Origin: Palsa-739 sp035532535
Lineage (GTDB): Bacteria > Actinomycetota > Thermoleophilia > Gaiellales > Gaiellaceae
DNA length: 52,332 nucleotides
Direction of reading: 5' to 3'
NCBI GenBank assembly: GCA_035532535.1
Contig: DATKQT010000018.1
Coordinates: forward strand, 1-52,332
Shown here in pieces: positions 42,222-50,812 of this stretch. Numbering within the stretch: position 1 is the first letter of the stretch; each line of letters opens with the position of its first letter. The notes beneath the pieces were generated by a model. That model did no database searches. It was not told the origin of the DNA and saw only the letters and a program-made list of their open reading frames with translations. Position numbers and translations under genes: made by a program.

Positions 42222-45200
42222 CGATCCGCTCCTGCAGCGACAGCGCCTGCTCCGCGCGCGCGTTCGCGATCGCGTGCACCGCCGCCGCCGCACCGGAGAT
42301 GGTTGTAATGCACGGGACGCGACGACTCAGCGCTGCCTCGCGGATCGCGTACCCGTCCGAGCGCGCATTCCGGCCCTCGGGCGTGTTGATGACGAGATCG
42401 CATCGCCCGCGGCGGATGAGATCGATGACCGTCAGCTCGTCGCCCTCGGCTTCGCTCAGCTTGCGCACAGCTTCGACGTCGAGGCCGGCGCCCGCGAGCG
42501 TGGCCGCCGTCCCTTCGGTTGCGTACAGCCGGAAGCCGAGACCGGCGAGCGTCGCCGCGATCGGAACGGCGGACTTCTGCTCCACCGGACGGATGGAGAG
42601 GAACACCGCGCCTTCGTGGGGCAGCGTGCGTCCCGCTGCCCGTTCCGCCTTCGCGAGCGCGGTGGGAAGGTCGGCTGCGCTCGCCATCACCTCTCCGGTG
42701 GAGCGCATCTCCGGACCGAGGACCGGGTCGCTGCCGACGAAGCGCGCGAACGGAAGCACAGCCGCCTTCACACTCCACTGCTTCGGCGGCCGCTCGCGCG
42801 GCAGACCGAGGTCGCCGACGCGCGCTCCTGCGGCGAGCCGGCACGCGGCGGGAACGAGCTGCACGCCGGTCGCCTTGCTCACGAACGGGACGGTGCGCGA
42901 CGCGCGCGGATTCGCCTCCAGCACGTACAGGTCACCGGCGGGCGTGAGCGCGAGCTGCACATTGAGCAGCCCGACGACGCCGAGCGCGCGGCCGAGGGTG
43001 CGCACGGTCCGCTGGATCTCCTCCTGCTGCACCGGCGACAGGCCCGGCGCCGGCAGGACGCACGACGAGTCGCCGGAGTGAATGCCGGCCTCTTCCACGT
43101 GCTGCATGACCGCGGCCACGTACGTGTCGACGCCGTCGCAGAGTGCGTCCACGTCGATCTCCACCGAGTCCTCCAGGAAGCGATCGACGAGCACCCGTCC
43201 GAGCACGGGCACCTCGCGCACCTCTTCGTCGCTGAAGCACACGCGCATCGCGCGGCCGCCGAGGACGTACGACGGCCGGATCAGCACCGGGTAGCCGATG
43301 TCGTTCGCGACCTCCACCGCCTCGTCGCTCGACGACGCCATCCCCCACCCCGGCGAGCGAATGTCGTGCGCGCGCAACAGGCCGGCGAAGCGCTCGCGGT
43401 CTTCGGCGAGGTCGACGGCGTCGTACGGCGTGCCGAGGATCTTGTATCCCGCCTCCTCGATCGCGCGCGCGAGCTTGAGCGGCGTCTGGCCTCCAAACTG
43501 GATGACGACGCCCTCGGGCCGCTCGCGGTCGCAGATCGCGAGCACCGACTCGGCGTCGAGCGGCTCGAAGTACAGGCGGTCGGAGGTGTCGTAGTCGGTC
43601 GAGACCGTCTCCGGATTGCAGTTCACCATCACTGCCTCGTAGCCGAGCTCGCGGAACGTCCACACGGCATGCACGCAGCAGTAGTCGAACTCGATCCCCT
43701 GCCCGATCCGGTTCGGGCCCGAGCCGAGGATGAGGACGCGCGGCTTCGCCCCCGTCGGAGCAGCTTCCTCCGCTTCGCCCCAGGTGGAGTAGTAGTAGTT
43801 CGAGGCCGCCTCGACCTCGCCCGCGCACGAGTCGACGCGCCGGTACACCGGACGCACGCCGCAGTCGCGGCGTCGTGCGCGGACGACGGTCTCGGTCACG
43901 TCGGCGGCGGCGGCGATGTCGCTGTCGGAGATGCCGAGCCGCTTCAGCCGCAGCCAGTCGTCGGCGACGAACTGCTCCACGTCACTTCCGGCGATCTCGA
44001 GCAGCGCCTCCTGGATGCGCCAGATCTCCTCGACGAAGAACGGGTGCACGTCCTCGGGGACGTCGGCGAGCGTCTGCCACGGCGTCGCGGCGCCGGCGTC
44101 GAGCTCGCGGGAGCGCATCGCCTTCTGGAACGCCTCCGCGAACGTGCGGCCGATGCCCATCGTCTCGCCGACCGACTTCATCTGCGTCCCGAGCGTCCGG
44201 TCGGCGCCGGGGAACTTCTCGAAGGCGAACCGCGGGAACTTGACGACGACGTAGTCGAGCGTCGGCTCGAAGCTCGCCGGAGTGGTACCGGTCAAGTCGT
44301 TGGGAATCTCGTCCAGCGTGTAGCCGACGGCGAGCTTCGCGGCCACCTTCGCGATCGGGTAGCCCGTCGCCTTCGACGCGAGCGCGGACGAGCGGGACAC
44401 ACGCGGGTTCATCTCGATCACGCGCATGTCGCCGGTCTCGCGCGAGCGCGCGAACTGGATGTTCGACCCACCGGTGTCGACGCCGACTGCGCGGATCACA
44501 GCCGCGGCCGCGTCGCGCAGCTCCTGATACGCCTCGTCGGGGAGTGTCATCTGCGGCGCGACGGTGACCGAGTCGCCCGTATGCACCCCCATCGGGTCGA
44601 GGTTCTCGATCGAGCAGACGATGACGACGTTGTCGAGACGGTCGCGCACGACCTCGAGCTCGAACTCGTCCCAGCCGCGCACCGACTCCTCCACGAGAAC
44701 CTGGCCGATCGGGCTCTCGCGCAGGCCGATGTCGACCTGCTTGCGCAGCTCCTCGCGCGTCGACGCGAACCCTCCGCCGTGCCCTCCCAGCGTGAACGCG
44801 GGCCTGACGACACACGGCGTCGTCAGCCCCTCGAGTTGCTCGAGCTCGGTGACGATCACCGAATCCGGGACGCGGAGCCCGACGCTCTCGACGGCCTGCT
44901 TGAACAACAGCCGGTCCTCCGCGCGATTGATGACGTCGAGCGGCGCGCCGATGAGCTCGATGCCGAGCTCTGCGAGGACGCCCGACTGGGCGAGCTCGCG
45001 CGCGAGGTTGAGCGCCGTCTGCCCACCCATCGTGGGCAAGAGCGCGTCCGGCCGCTCGCGGCGCAAGACGTCGGCAACGCTCTCGAGGTCGAGCGGCTCG
45101 AGATACGTGCGATCGGCGAAGCCCGGGTCGGTCATGATCGTCGCCGGATTCGAGTTGATGACGACCGTGCGGAAGCCGTCCTCGCGGAGCACCTTCAGCG

Positions 45201-45297
45201 CCTGGCAGCCCGCGTAGTCGAACTCGGCCGCCTGGCCGATCACGATCGGGCCGGAGCCGACGAGGCAGATCGTCTCGATGTCGGTGCGCCTAGGCAT
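42199..45297 (-). CDS. carB: Carbamoyl-phosphate synthase large subunit
   Basis: CarB makes carbamoyl phosphate from bicarbonate, ammonia (from CarA) and 2 ATP, for pyrimidine and arginine synthesis. The 1032-residue protein shows the expected internal duplication: GSGPIVIGQAAEFDYAG in the first half and GSGPNRIGQGIEFDYC in the second, each opening an ATP-grasp unit. The last 130 residues form the MGS-like allosteric domain (EGAVFLSIRP to LVINTPEGR). The ATG at 45297 is 17 bases after carA. Confidence 0.98.
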   Translation of the reverse strand: MPRRTDIETICLVGSGPIVIGQAAEFDYAGCQALKVLREDGFRTVVINSNPATIMTDPGFADRTYLEPLDLESVADVLRRERPDALLPTMGGQTALNLARELAQSGVLAELGIELIGAPLDVINRAEDRLLFKQAVESVGLRVPDSVIVTELEQLEGLTTPCVVRPAFTLGGHGGGFASTREELRKQVDIGLRESPIGQVLVEESVRGWDEFELEVVRDRLDNVVIVCSIENLDPMGVHTGDSVTVAPQMTLPDEAYQELRDAAAAVIRAVGVDTGGSNIQFARSRETGDMRVIEMNPRVSRSSALASKATGYPIAKVAAKLAVGYTLDEIPNDLTGTTPASFEPTLDYVVVKFPRFAFEKFPGADRTLGTQMKSVGETMGIGRTFAEAFQKAMRSRELDAGAATPWQTLADVPEDVHPFFVEEIWRIQEALLEIAGSDVEQFVADDWLRLKRLGISDSDIAAAADVTETVVRARRRDCGVRPVYRRVDSCAGEVEAASNYYYSTWGEAEEAAPTGAKPRVLILGSGPNRIGQGIEFDYCCVHAVWTFRELGYEAVMVNCNPETVSTDYDTSDRLYFEPLDAESVLAICDRERPEGVVIQFGGQTPLKLARAIEEAGYKILGTPYDAVDLAEDRERFAGLLRAHDIRSPGWGMASSSDEAVEVANDIGYPVLIRPSYVLGGRAMRVCFSDEEVREVPVLGRVLVDRFLEDSVEIDVDALCDGVDTYVAAVMQHVEEAGIHSGDSSCVLPAPGLSPVQQEEIQRTVRTLGRALGVVGLLNVQLALTPAGDLYVLEANPRASRTVPFVSKATGVQLVPAACRLAAGARVGDLGLPRERPPKQWSVKAAVLPFARFVGSDPVLGPEMRSTGEVMASAADLPTALAKAERAAGRTLPHEGAVFLSIRPVEQKSAVPIAATLAGLGFRLYATEGTAATLAGAGLDVEAVRKLSEAEGDELTVIDLIRRGRCDLVINTPEGRNARSDGYAIREAALSRRVPCITTISGAAAAVHAIANARAEQALSLQERIDAETRTA

Positions 45298-45314
45298 CGC
45301 TTGCGATGCCGCCC

Positions 45315-46352
45315 CTAGGCATTGGCCGCGACCTCGTCCACCCAGTGCTCGAGCAGCGGCCACGCGTCGTGCGGGCCGGGGCCGGCCTCGGGATGGAACT
45401 GCAGCGAGCGTGCGCGCAGCTCTGGGAACTCGAGGCCTTCGACGGTGCCGTCGTAGAGCGAGACGTGCGTCGCCACCTCGGTGTCGGTCGCGCGCACGGC
45501 GAAGCCGTGATTCTGGCTCGTGACGAGTACGCGCTGGTCAGCGCGTTGGAGGACTGGATGGTTCGCCCCGCGGTGGCCGAACGGGAGCTTGAACGTCTCG
45601 TGGCCGGTGGCGAGCGCGAGCACCTGGTGCCCGAGGCAGATGCCGAGCACCTGCGTGCGCCCGAGCAGGTCGCGCATCGTCGCCACTTCCGGCTGGAGCG
45701 GCCCCGGGTCGCCGGGCCCCGGCGAGAAGAGGACGCCGTCGTAGCCGGCCAGCTCGTCGGCGCCGACGTCGTGCGGATGCACGGTGATGCCCGCGCCCGC
45801 GGCGGCGAGCCGGCGGAGCACGGAGTTCTTCACGCCGTAGTCGACGACCGCGACGCGCGCGCGGCCCTCTTCGGCGAAGACGTATCGCCCGGCTGTCGAG
45901 ACGGCTGCCGCAAGCGCGCGTCCCTCCATCGGCGGGAGTGCACGAGCCGCCTCGACCGCTTCCTCGATCGAGCCGCCGCCCGCGACGGCGACCGCGCGCA
46001 TCGAGCCGAGAGCGCGGATCTTCAGCACGAGCGACCGCGTGTCGATGCCCGACAGCGCGACGATGCCTTGCTCGCGCAGCCAGTCCGTCCACTCCGGGCC
46101 GCGTGCCTCCCGCATCAGCACCGCCCTCGCATGCACGCGGCCCGACTCGGAGCGAGCGTCGGCGACGCCGTAGTTGCCGACCATCGGCGCGGTGAAGCAG
46201 ACGATCTGCTCCGCGAAGCTCGGATCGGTGACGGCCTCCTGGTAGCCACTCATGCCGGTGGTGAAGACGGCCTCGCCCGCGGAGAAGCCTTCCGCGCCGA
46301 CCGACTCACCGCGGAAGACGGTCCCGTCCTCGAGTGCGAGGAAGCCGGTCAT
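45315..46352 (-). CDS. carA: Carbamoyl-phosphate synthase small subunit
   Basis: CarA is the glutaminase that supplies ammonia to CarB. The 345-residue protein has the N-terminal CarA domain (GFLALEDGTVFRGES, TGMSGYQEAVTDPSF) and a class I amidotransferase domain with nucleophile Cys in LGICLGHQ and the His/Glu pair in QFHPEAGPGP. The ATG overlaps the pyrC stop codon (ATGA). Confidence 0.97.
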   Translation of the reverse strand: MTGFLALEDGTVFRGESVGAEGFSAGEAVFTTGMSGYQEAVTDPSFAEQIVCFTAPMVGNYGVADARSESGRVHARAVLMREARGPEWTDWLREQGIVALSGIDTRSLVLKIRALGSMRAVAVAGGGSIEEAVEAARALPPMEGRALAAAVSTAGRYVFAEEGRARVAVVDYGVKNSVLRRLAAAGAGITVHPHDVGADELAGYDGVLFSPGPGDPGPLQPEVATMRDLLGRTQVLGICLGHQVLALATGHETFKLPFGHRGANHPVLQRADQRVLVTSQNHGFAVRATDTEVATHVSLYDGTVEGLEFPELRARSLQFHPEAGPGPHDAWPLLEHWVDEVAANA

Positions 46353-47650
46353 GCCTCGAACGCCACCGCGCCGCCGGCGATCGTCATCGCGACCACTCCC
46401 GTGAGCCGCTCGCCGAGTAGCCAGCTGTTGCGCGAGCGCGACCTGAACGATTGCGCGTCCACGTCCCACTCGCGCTCGAGGTCGAGGAGCACGAGGTTGG
46501 CAGCCGCGCCGACGGCGACACGCGGCCGGTCGAGACCGAAAGCGCGTGCCGGTCCTGCCGTCATTCGCTCGACGAGGGTGGCCAGCGGCAGGAGCCCGGG
46601 CTGCACGAGCCGCGTGTACAGGACGGCGAACGCCGTCTCGAGGCCGGTGACGCCGAACGGCGCCGCCTCGAACGGAACGTCCTTCTCGTGCAATGCGTGC
46701 GGCGCGTGGTCGGTACCGATCGACTCGATCGTCCCGTCCCGGAGCGCGTCGAGCAGCGCTGCGCGATCGAGCTCTGCGCGCAGCGGCGGGTTCATCTTCA
46801 CGTTCGGGTCGAGCGAGCGCACGACGTCATCCGTGAGCACGAGATGGTGCGGCGTCACTTCCGCCGTCACCGCGACACCGGCGGCCCGCGCACGGCGAAG
46901 CGCGGCCACCGATTCGACGGACGAGAGATGCAGCAGATGGATGGGCTGTCCTTCGTACGCGGCGAGCGCGAGGTCGCGCTCGACCATCACCGACTCCGCC
47001 ACCGACGGATAGCCGGCGAAGCCGAGCTCGGCCGCGACTGCGCCTTCGTGCACGTGCCCGTCGTGCGAGAGCGACTGGTCCTCGCAGTGGAGCGCGAGCT
47101 TGCGCCCGGTGATGGACGAGTACTGCAGTGCCCGGCGCATCATCCCGGCCGACGCGACGGGAACGCCGTCGTCGGAGAACGCGACCGCGCCGGCGTCGGC
47201 GAGCTCCGCCATCTCGGTCAGCTCGTCCCCGCGCTGTCCACGCGTGATGGCGGCGAGGAAGCCGACGGCGATCTCGGCTTCACGACCCGCCGTCTCGACG
47301 AGCGCCCCGAGTGTCGCCGCGGAGTCGACGACCGGATCCGTGTTCGGCATGGCGAGGATTGCGCAGAAGCCGCCGGCCGCCGCCGCCTGCGTGCCGCTTG
47401 CGATCGTCTCCTCGTCTTCGCGTCCGGGCGTACGGAGGTGGACGTGCGGGTCGACGAACGCCGGCGTGAGCACGAGGCGGGCGCCGTCGACAACGCGATG
47501 CTCGTTCGTGTCGAGCTGTTCGCCGATCGCGGCGACGATGCCCGCGTCGATGCGCACGTCGACGACCGTGTCGATCCCTTCCGCCGGGTCGAGGACGCGT
47601 GCACCTCGCACGACGATGTTCGCTCCCGGGCGATCCTTCAGGTACAGCAT
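46349..47650 (-). CDS. pyrC: Dihydroorotase
   Basis: PyrC cyclises carbamoyl aspartate to dihydroorotate. The 433-residue amidohydrolase has DPHVHLRTPGRE (metal HxH), LALHCEDQSLSHDG, EVTPHHLVLTD and GTDHAPH as metal and substrate motifs, the pattern of class I bacterial dihydroorotases. The ATG shares one base with the pyrB stop (TGATG); a GTG codon just upstream is an alternative. Confidence 0.97.
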   Translation of the reverse strand: MLYLKDRPGANIVVRGARVLDPAEGIDTVVDVRIDAGIVAAIGEQLDTNEHRVVDGARLVLTPAFVDPHVHLRTPGREDEETIASGTQAAAAGGFCAILAMPNTDPVVDSAATLGALVETAGREAEIAVGFLAAITRGQRGDELTEMAELADAGAVAFSDDGVPVASAGMMRRALQYSSITGRKLALHCEDQSLSHDGHVHEGAVAAELGFAGYPSVAESVMVERDLALAAYEGQPIHLLHLSSVESVAALRRARAAGVAVTAEVTPHHLVLTDDVVRSLDPNVKMNPPLRAELDRAALLDALRDGTIESIGTDHAPHALHEKDVPFEAAPFGVTGLETAFAVLYTRLVQPGLLPLATLVERMTAGPARAFGLDRPRVAVGAAANLVLLDLEREWDVDAQSFRSRSRNSWLLGERLTGVVAMTIAGGAVAFEA

Positions 47651-48636
47651 CACGCCACCTCCGCGGCCGCGAGCGCGCGCACCCCGACGGGACCGCCGGT
47701 GAGCACGTCGTAGAGGACCGCCATCCGGATCACGAGGCCAGACCGCACCTGCGTCTCCACGAGCGCGTCGACCGAGTCCGCGACGCGCGGGTCGATCTCG
47801 ACGCCGCGATTCATTGGTCCCGGGTGCATGACCTTCTGGCCCGGTCGTAGCCGATCGGGCGTCACACCCCACCTGGCTGCATACTCGCGCAGGCTCGGGA
47901 CGTAGTTCGAGCCCGCTTCCATGCGCTCCTGTTGCATGCGCAGGACGTACACGACGTCCGCGTCGCGGATCACGCCGATGTCGGTCGTCATCTCCGCGTC
48001 CAGCCCACGCGGGAGCAGCGCCGGCGGGCCGACGAGCGTGCACCGGATCCCGACGAGCGCGAATGCCTGCAGTAGCGAGCGCGCGACCCGCGAGTGCAGG
48101 ACATCTCCGACCACTGCGACGTGAAGGCCTTCGAGGCGGTCGAACTCCTGCTGCATCGTGTACAGGTCGAGCAGCGCCTGCGTCGGGTGCTGATGCTTCC
48201 CGTCCCCGGCGTTCACGACGTGCGCGTCGGTGACACGGGCGACGAGCTGCGGCGCTCCGATCTGCGGGTGCCGGATGACAATCACGTCCGGGTCGTACGC
48301 GCCGAGCGTCTGCGCGGTGTCCTTCAGCGATTCGCCCTTGTCCACCGACGAGCCCGCGGACTTGATCGTGAGCGTGTCGGCCGAGAGTCGCTTCGCGGCG
48401 AGCTCGAAGCTCGACGACGTGCGCGTCGACGATTCGTAGAAGAGATTCACGACGAGCCGGCCCTTCAGCGTCGGCAGCTTCTTCACCTCGCGGTCGAGCG
48501 CCGATTCGAACGTGCGCGCGGTGCCGAGCAGCCGCTGCACATCGTCGCGGTCGAGATCGGCGATGGAGAGCAGATGGCGGCGCGGCGGCGGCCCCGGAGG
48601 GCGAAGGTCGTCGCGCACGAGGCGGATGGACGTCAT
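47650..48636 (-). CDS. pyrB: Aspartate carbamoyltransferase catalytic subunit
   Basis: PyrB transfers a carbamoyl group to aspartate, the committed step of pyrimidine synthesis. The 328-residue protein has the carbamoyl-phosphate site YESSTRTSSSFE, NAGDGKHQHPTQALLDLYT and MHPGPMNRGVEI. No regulatory subunit gene (pyrI) is present, consistent with a Gram-positive-type operon controlled by PyrR. The ATG overlaps the pyrR stop (ATGA). Confidence 0.98.
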   Translation of the reverse strand: MTSIRLVRDDLRPPGPPPRRHLLSIADLDRDDVQRLLGTARTFESALDREVKKLPTLKGRLVVNLFYESSTRTSSSFELAAKRLSADTLTIKSAGSSVDKGESLKDTAQTLGAYDPDVIVIRHPQIGAPQLVARVTDAHVVNAGDGKHQHPTQALLDLYTMQQEFDRLEGLHVAVVGDVLHSRVARSLLQAFALVGIRCTLVGPPALLPRGLDAEMTTDIGVIRDADVVYVLRMQQERMEAGSNYVPSLREYAARWGVTPDRLRPGQKVMHPGPMNRGVEIDPRVADSVDALVETQVRSGLVIRMAVLYDVLTGGPVGVRALAAAEVA

Positions 48637-49223
48637 CGAGATTCCTCCTCGGGCACGGAGACGAGCAGGACGGAGTCGACCTCGTCGATCTCGACGAGCT
48701 GCACCTGAATGCGTTCGGTGCGGGAGGTGGGCAGGTTCTTGCCGACGTAGTCGGGACGGATCGGCAGCTCGCGGTGGCCTCGGTCGACGAGGACGGCGAG
48801 CTGGACGCGGGCGGGCCGGCCGTAGTCGAAGAGCGCCTCGATCGCGGCGCGGATCGTGCGGCCGGTGTAGAGGACGTCGTCGACGAGCACGACCGTCCGC
48901 CCCTCGAGGGGGAAGTCGAGCAATGTCTCGCGGACGATCGGCTGCGCATGCATCGGCGCTTCGCCTCCGCGTACGTGCACGTCGTCGCGGTAGAAGGTGA
49001 TGTCGACGGCGCCGAGCTGCGGCGCGTCGCCTGCGCGCTCCTCGATCAATCGCGCCAGTCGTTGCGCCAGCGGCACGCCACGCGTCTGGATGCCGACGAG
49101 CGCGACGTCGTCGAGCTCCGGGTTCGCCTCGATGATCTCGTGGGCGATGCGCGAAAGCGTCCGCGACAGCGCTTCCGCGTCGAGCAGGACCTTCCCCGAC
49201 GTTTCGGGGGCGTGCGTCGTCAT
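48633..49223 (-). CDS. pyrR: Pyrimidine operon regulator PyrR/uracil phosphoribosyltransferase
   Basis: PyrR binds UMP-loaded to an RNA loop in pyr mRNA and represses expression; it also has uracil phosphoribosyltransferase activity. The 196-residue protein has LVGIQTRGVPLAQRLA, the PRPP loop VVLVDDVLYTGRTIRAA and VLVDRGHRELPIRPDYVGK, all diagnostic for PyrR. It leads the pyrR-B-C-carA-carB-K-D operon. Its own leader holds a close match to a PyrR-binding loop beside the ribosome binding site. Confidence 0.96.
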   Translation of the reverse strand: MTTHAPETSGKVLLDAEALSRTLSRIAHEIIEANPELDDVALVGIQTRGVPLAQRLARLIEERAGDAPQLGAVDITFYRDDVHVRGGEAPMHAQPIVRETLLDFPLEGRTVVLVDDVLYTGRTIRAAIEALFDYGRPARVQLAVLVDRGHRELPIRPDYVGKNLPTSRTERIQVQLVEIDEVDSVLLVSVPEEESR

Positions 49224-49234
49224 TCGACTCCTTT

Positions 49235-49252
49235 CCGGCCTCGCTGAACCGG
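49235..49252 (-). promoter_or_regulatory. pyrR: Candidate PyrR-binding loop in the pyrR leader
   Basis: In the minus direction CCGG, a loop TTCAGCGAGG and CCGG form a short hairpin. The loop differs at one place from the PyrR consensus UCCNGNGAGG. The hairpin ends just before AGGAG, the pyrR ribosome binding site, so bound PyrR would block translation, as proposed for actinobacteria. Confidence 0.6.
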
Positions 49253-49275
49253 GTTAAAGGGTTCGTGCTGCCGCA

Positions 49276-49281
49276 ACACTA
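49276..49281 (-). promoter_or_regulatory. Possible -10 element of the pyr operon promoter
   Basis: TAGTGT in the minus direction fits TANNNT and would start a leader of about 46 bases containing the PyrR loop. No good -35 is seen. Confidence 0.25.
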
Positions 49282-49301
49282 GCGGCCCCGACGGATGGAC
49301 G

Positions 49302-49307
49302 TAGGAT
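49302..49307 (+). promoter_or_regulatory. -10 element of a leaderless promoter for the gene at 49314
   Basis: TAGGAT ends 6 bases before the GTG at 49314, the spacing of leaderless actinobacterial messages, and no ribosome binding site is visible. Confidence 0.35.
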
Positions 49308-49313
49308 GCCGCC

Positions 49314-49946
49314 GTGCGCGAGCTGCAACCCGGCATCTGGCACTGGACGTCGCGGCATCCCGACTGGGACGAGGAGCAATGGTGGCCGGAGCTCGTCTCG
49401 TCGTACGCGATCGAGCTCGGCGACGACTTCCTCCTGTTCGACCCGCTTTCAGTTCCCGATGAGCTGCGCCGGCGTGCGACCGCCGTCGTTCTGACCGCGC
49501 CGTACCACGAGCGCGACGCGCGTCACCTCGGCCTGCCGGTGCACACGCCGCCTGCCGACACCTGGCAGGACTGGGTCGAGAAGTTCGGCATCGACCCCGA
49601 GCGCGTGCGCGGCATGGAGAGCGACGACCTCACCTGGCTGCGTGCGGGAGAAGGCGAAGGGCACTTCCACGGTCCCGGAGCGTGGCCGTTCGGCATCCGC
49701 GCGTACGCAGGCCGCGAGGACAACGATCTCATCCTCTGGCTGCCGGCGATCAACGCGATCGTCTCGGGCGACTCGCTTTCCGACTTCGGCGACGGATTGG
49801 GCATCCAACTCGGCGGTCGCAAGCACGTCACGCGGGACGACGTCGCCCTCCAGCTTCGACCGTTGCTCGAGCTACCGGTTGAGCTCGTGCTGCCCGCGCA
49901 CGGCGGTCCGACGGACCGCGCCGCGCTCGAGCACGCACTCGCCTAG
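49314..49946 (+). CDS. Metallo-beta-lactamase-fold-like protein with a degenerate metal motif
   Basis: This 210-residue soluble protein has the layout of a metallo-beta-lactamase-fold hydrolase: ELQPGIWHWTSRH, a strand-turn AVVLTAPYHERDARHLG where the HxHxDH motif normally occurs, IVSGDSLSDFG and a final VLPAHGGPT. The first His and the Asp of HxHxDH are replaced (here PYHERDA), so a full binuclear zinc centre is doubtful. It lies divergent from pyrR. Its role is unknown. Confidence 0.75.
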   Translation: MRELQPGIWHWTSRHPDWDEEQWWPELVSSYAIELGDDFLLFDPLSVPDELRRRATAVVLTAPYHERDARHLGLPVHTPPADTWQDWVEKFGIDPERVRGMESDDLTWLRAGEGEGHFHGPGAWPFGIRAYAGREDNDLILWLPAINAIVSGDSLSDFGDGLGIQLGGRKHVTRDDVALQLRPLLELPVELVLPAHGGPTDRAALEHALA

Positions 49947-50070
49947 TGGCCGAGGACTGGACGGGCGCGGTTTCGGACCCTCCGCGTGGACGACCCGCGC
50001 GGGCCGGATCTCTCCGCGATGATTTCTCCCGCTCCGCCGAGTCTGGTTGATTGAATCGAGAGAGGAGCAA

Positions 50071-50478
50071 ATGGACGAATCGACTGAAGTGAAAGACGGA
50101 GCGTGGCCCGGCGCTATCGCCGCGATCACGCTCTTCGTCGAAGACCTTGGAGAGGCGAAGCGTTTTTACGGCGAGGTGTTCGGATTGCCGGTGGTGTTCG
50201 AGGACGAGAACTCAACGGTGTTCCGCTTCGGCGAAACGCTCATCAACCTGCTGAAGATCACGGAGGCACCCGGGCTGATCGAGCCGGCAATCGTTGCGTC
50301 TGCCGACGCCGGGGCTCGGTTCCAGTTCACGCTCGGCGTTCAGGATGTCGACGCGATGTGCGAGGAACTGAGGAGGCGCGGTGTCGACCTCCTGAACGGC
50401 CCGATGGATCGACCCTGGGGAATCCGTACCGCGAGCTTTCGCGATCCCGGTGGTCACATCTGGGAGATCGCGCGTTGA
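50071..50478 (+). CDS. VOC family (glyoxalase/bleomycin resistance-like) protein
   Basis: This 135-residue single-domain VOC protein contains AAITLFVEDLGEAKRFYGEVFGLPV, the usual beta-alpha-beta opening, and RTASFRDPGGHIWEIAR at the end. The ATG at 50071 is preceded by AGAGGAG; an upstream TTG lacks support. Such proteins are metal-dependent lyases or dioxygenases or bind small molecules; the activity here is unknown. The RidA-like gene overlaps its end by 29 bases. Confidence 0.88.
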   Translation: MDESTEVKDGAWPGAIAAITLFVEDLGEAKRFYGEVFGLPVVFEDENSTVFRFGETLINLLKITEAPGLIEPAIVASADAGARFQFTLGVQDVDAMCEELRRRGVDLLNGPMDRPWGIRTASFRDPGGHIWEIAR

Positions 50479-50812
50479 GCCTCCCGTTCTCCTCTCTGCG
50501 CGTCGCCGCGGCTTCGTGTTCCTCGCCGGCCAGGGCGGGTTCGACGCGGACCACAAGCTCGTCGACGGCGGCGTCGCGGCGGAGACCGCGCGGATCTTCC
50601 ACAACGTCGCCGACCTGCTCGAGAGCGTCGGTGCATCGCTCGACGACGTCGCCTCGTGCCTCGTGCACCTGGCCGACCTCGACGACTACGGCGCGTTCAA
50701 CGACGAGTACGCGAAACACTTCCCCGGCGAGAAGCCGGTGCGCACGACCGTGCGTGCCGACCTCGTCGCAGGCATGCACGTCGAGATCACGATCGTCGCG
50801 AAGAAGCCTTGA
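50450..50812 (+). CDS. RidA family protein with an unusual N-terminus
   Basis: This 120-residue protein is of the RidA/YjgF enamine-imine deaminase family: FVFLAGQGGFDADHKLVDGG, IFHNVADLLESVGASLDDV and PVRTTVRADLVAGMHVEITIVA, which keeps the conserved Arg and Glu of the active site. The usual N-terminal GPYSQA strand is missing; the first 22 residues (from the GTG at 50450, inside the VOC gene) are unlike RidA. The gene may start elsewhere, or its N-terminus may be replaced or lost. It is the last gene before the insertion sequence. Confidence 0.72.
   Translation: MVTSGRSRVEPPVLLSARRRGFVFLAGQGGFDADHKLVDGGVAAETARIFHNVADLLESVGASLDDVASCLVHLADLDDYGAFNDEYAKHFPGEKPVRTTVRADLVAGMHVEITIVAKKP

Noticed and set aside
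41764..45318. Very long plus-strand open frame opposite carB
   Set aside because: It is rich in Arg, Ala, His and Asp with no domain; carB on the other strand is complete and highly conserved. GC-rich third codon positions keep such antisense frames open.
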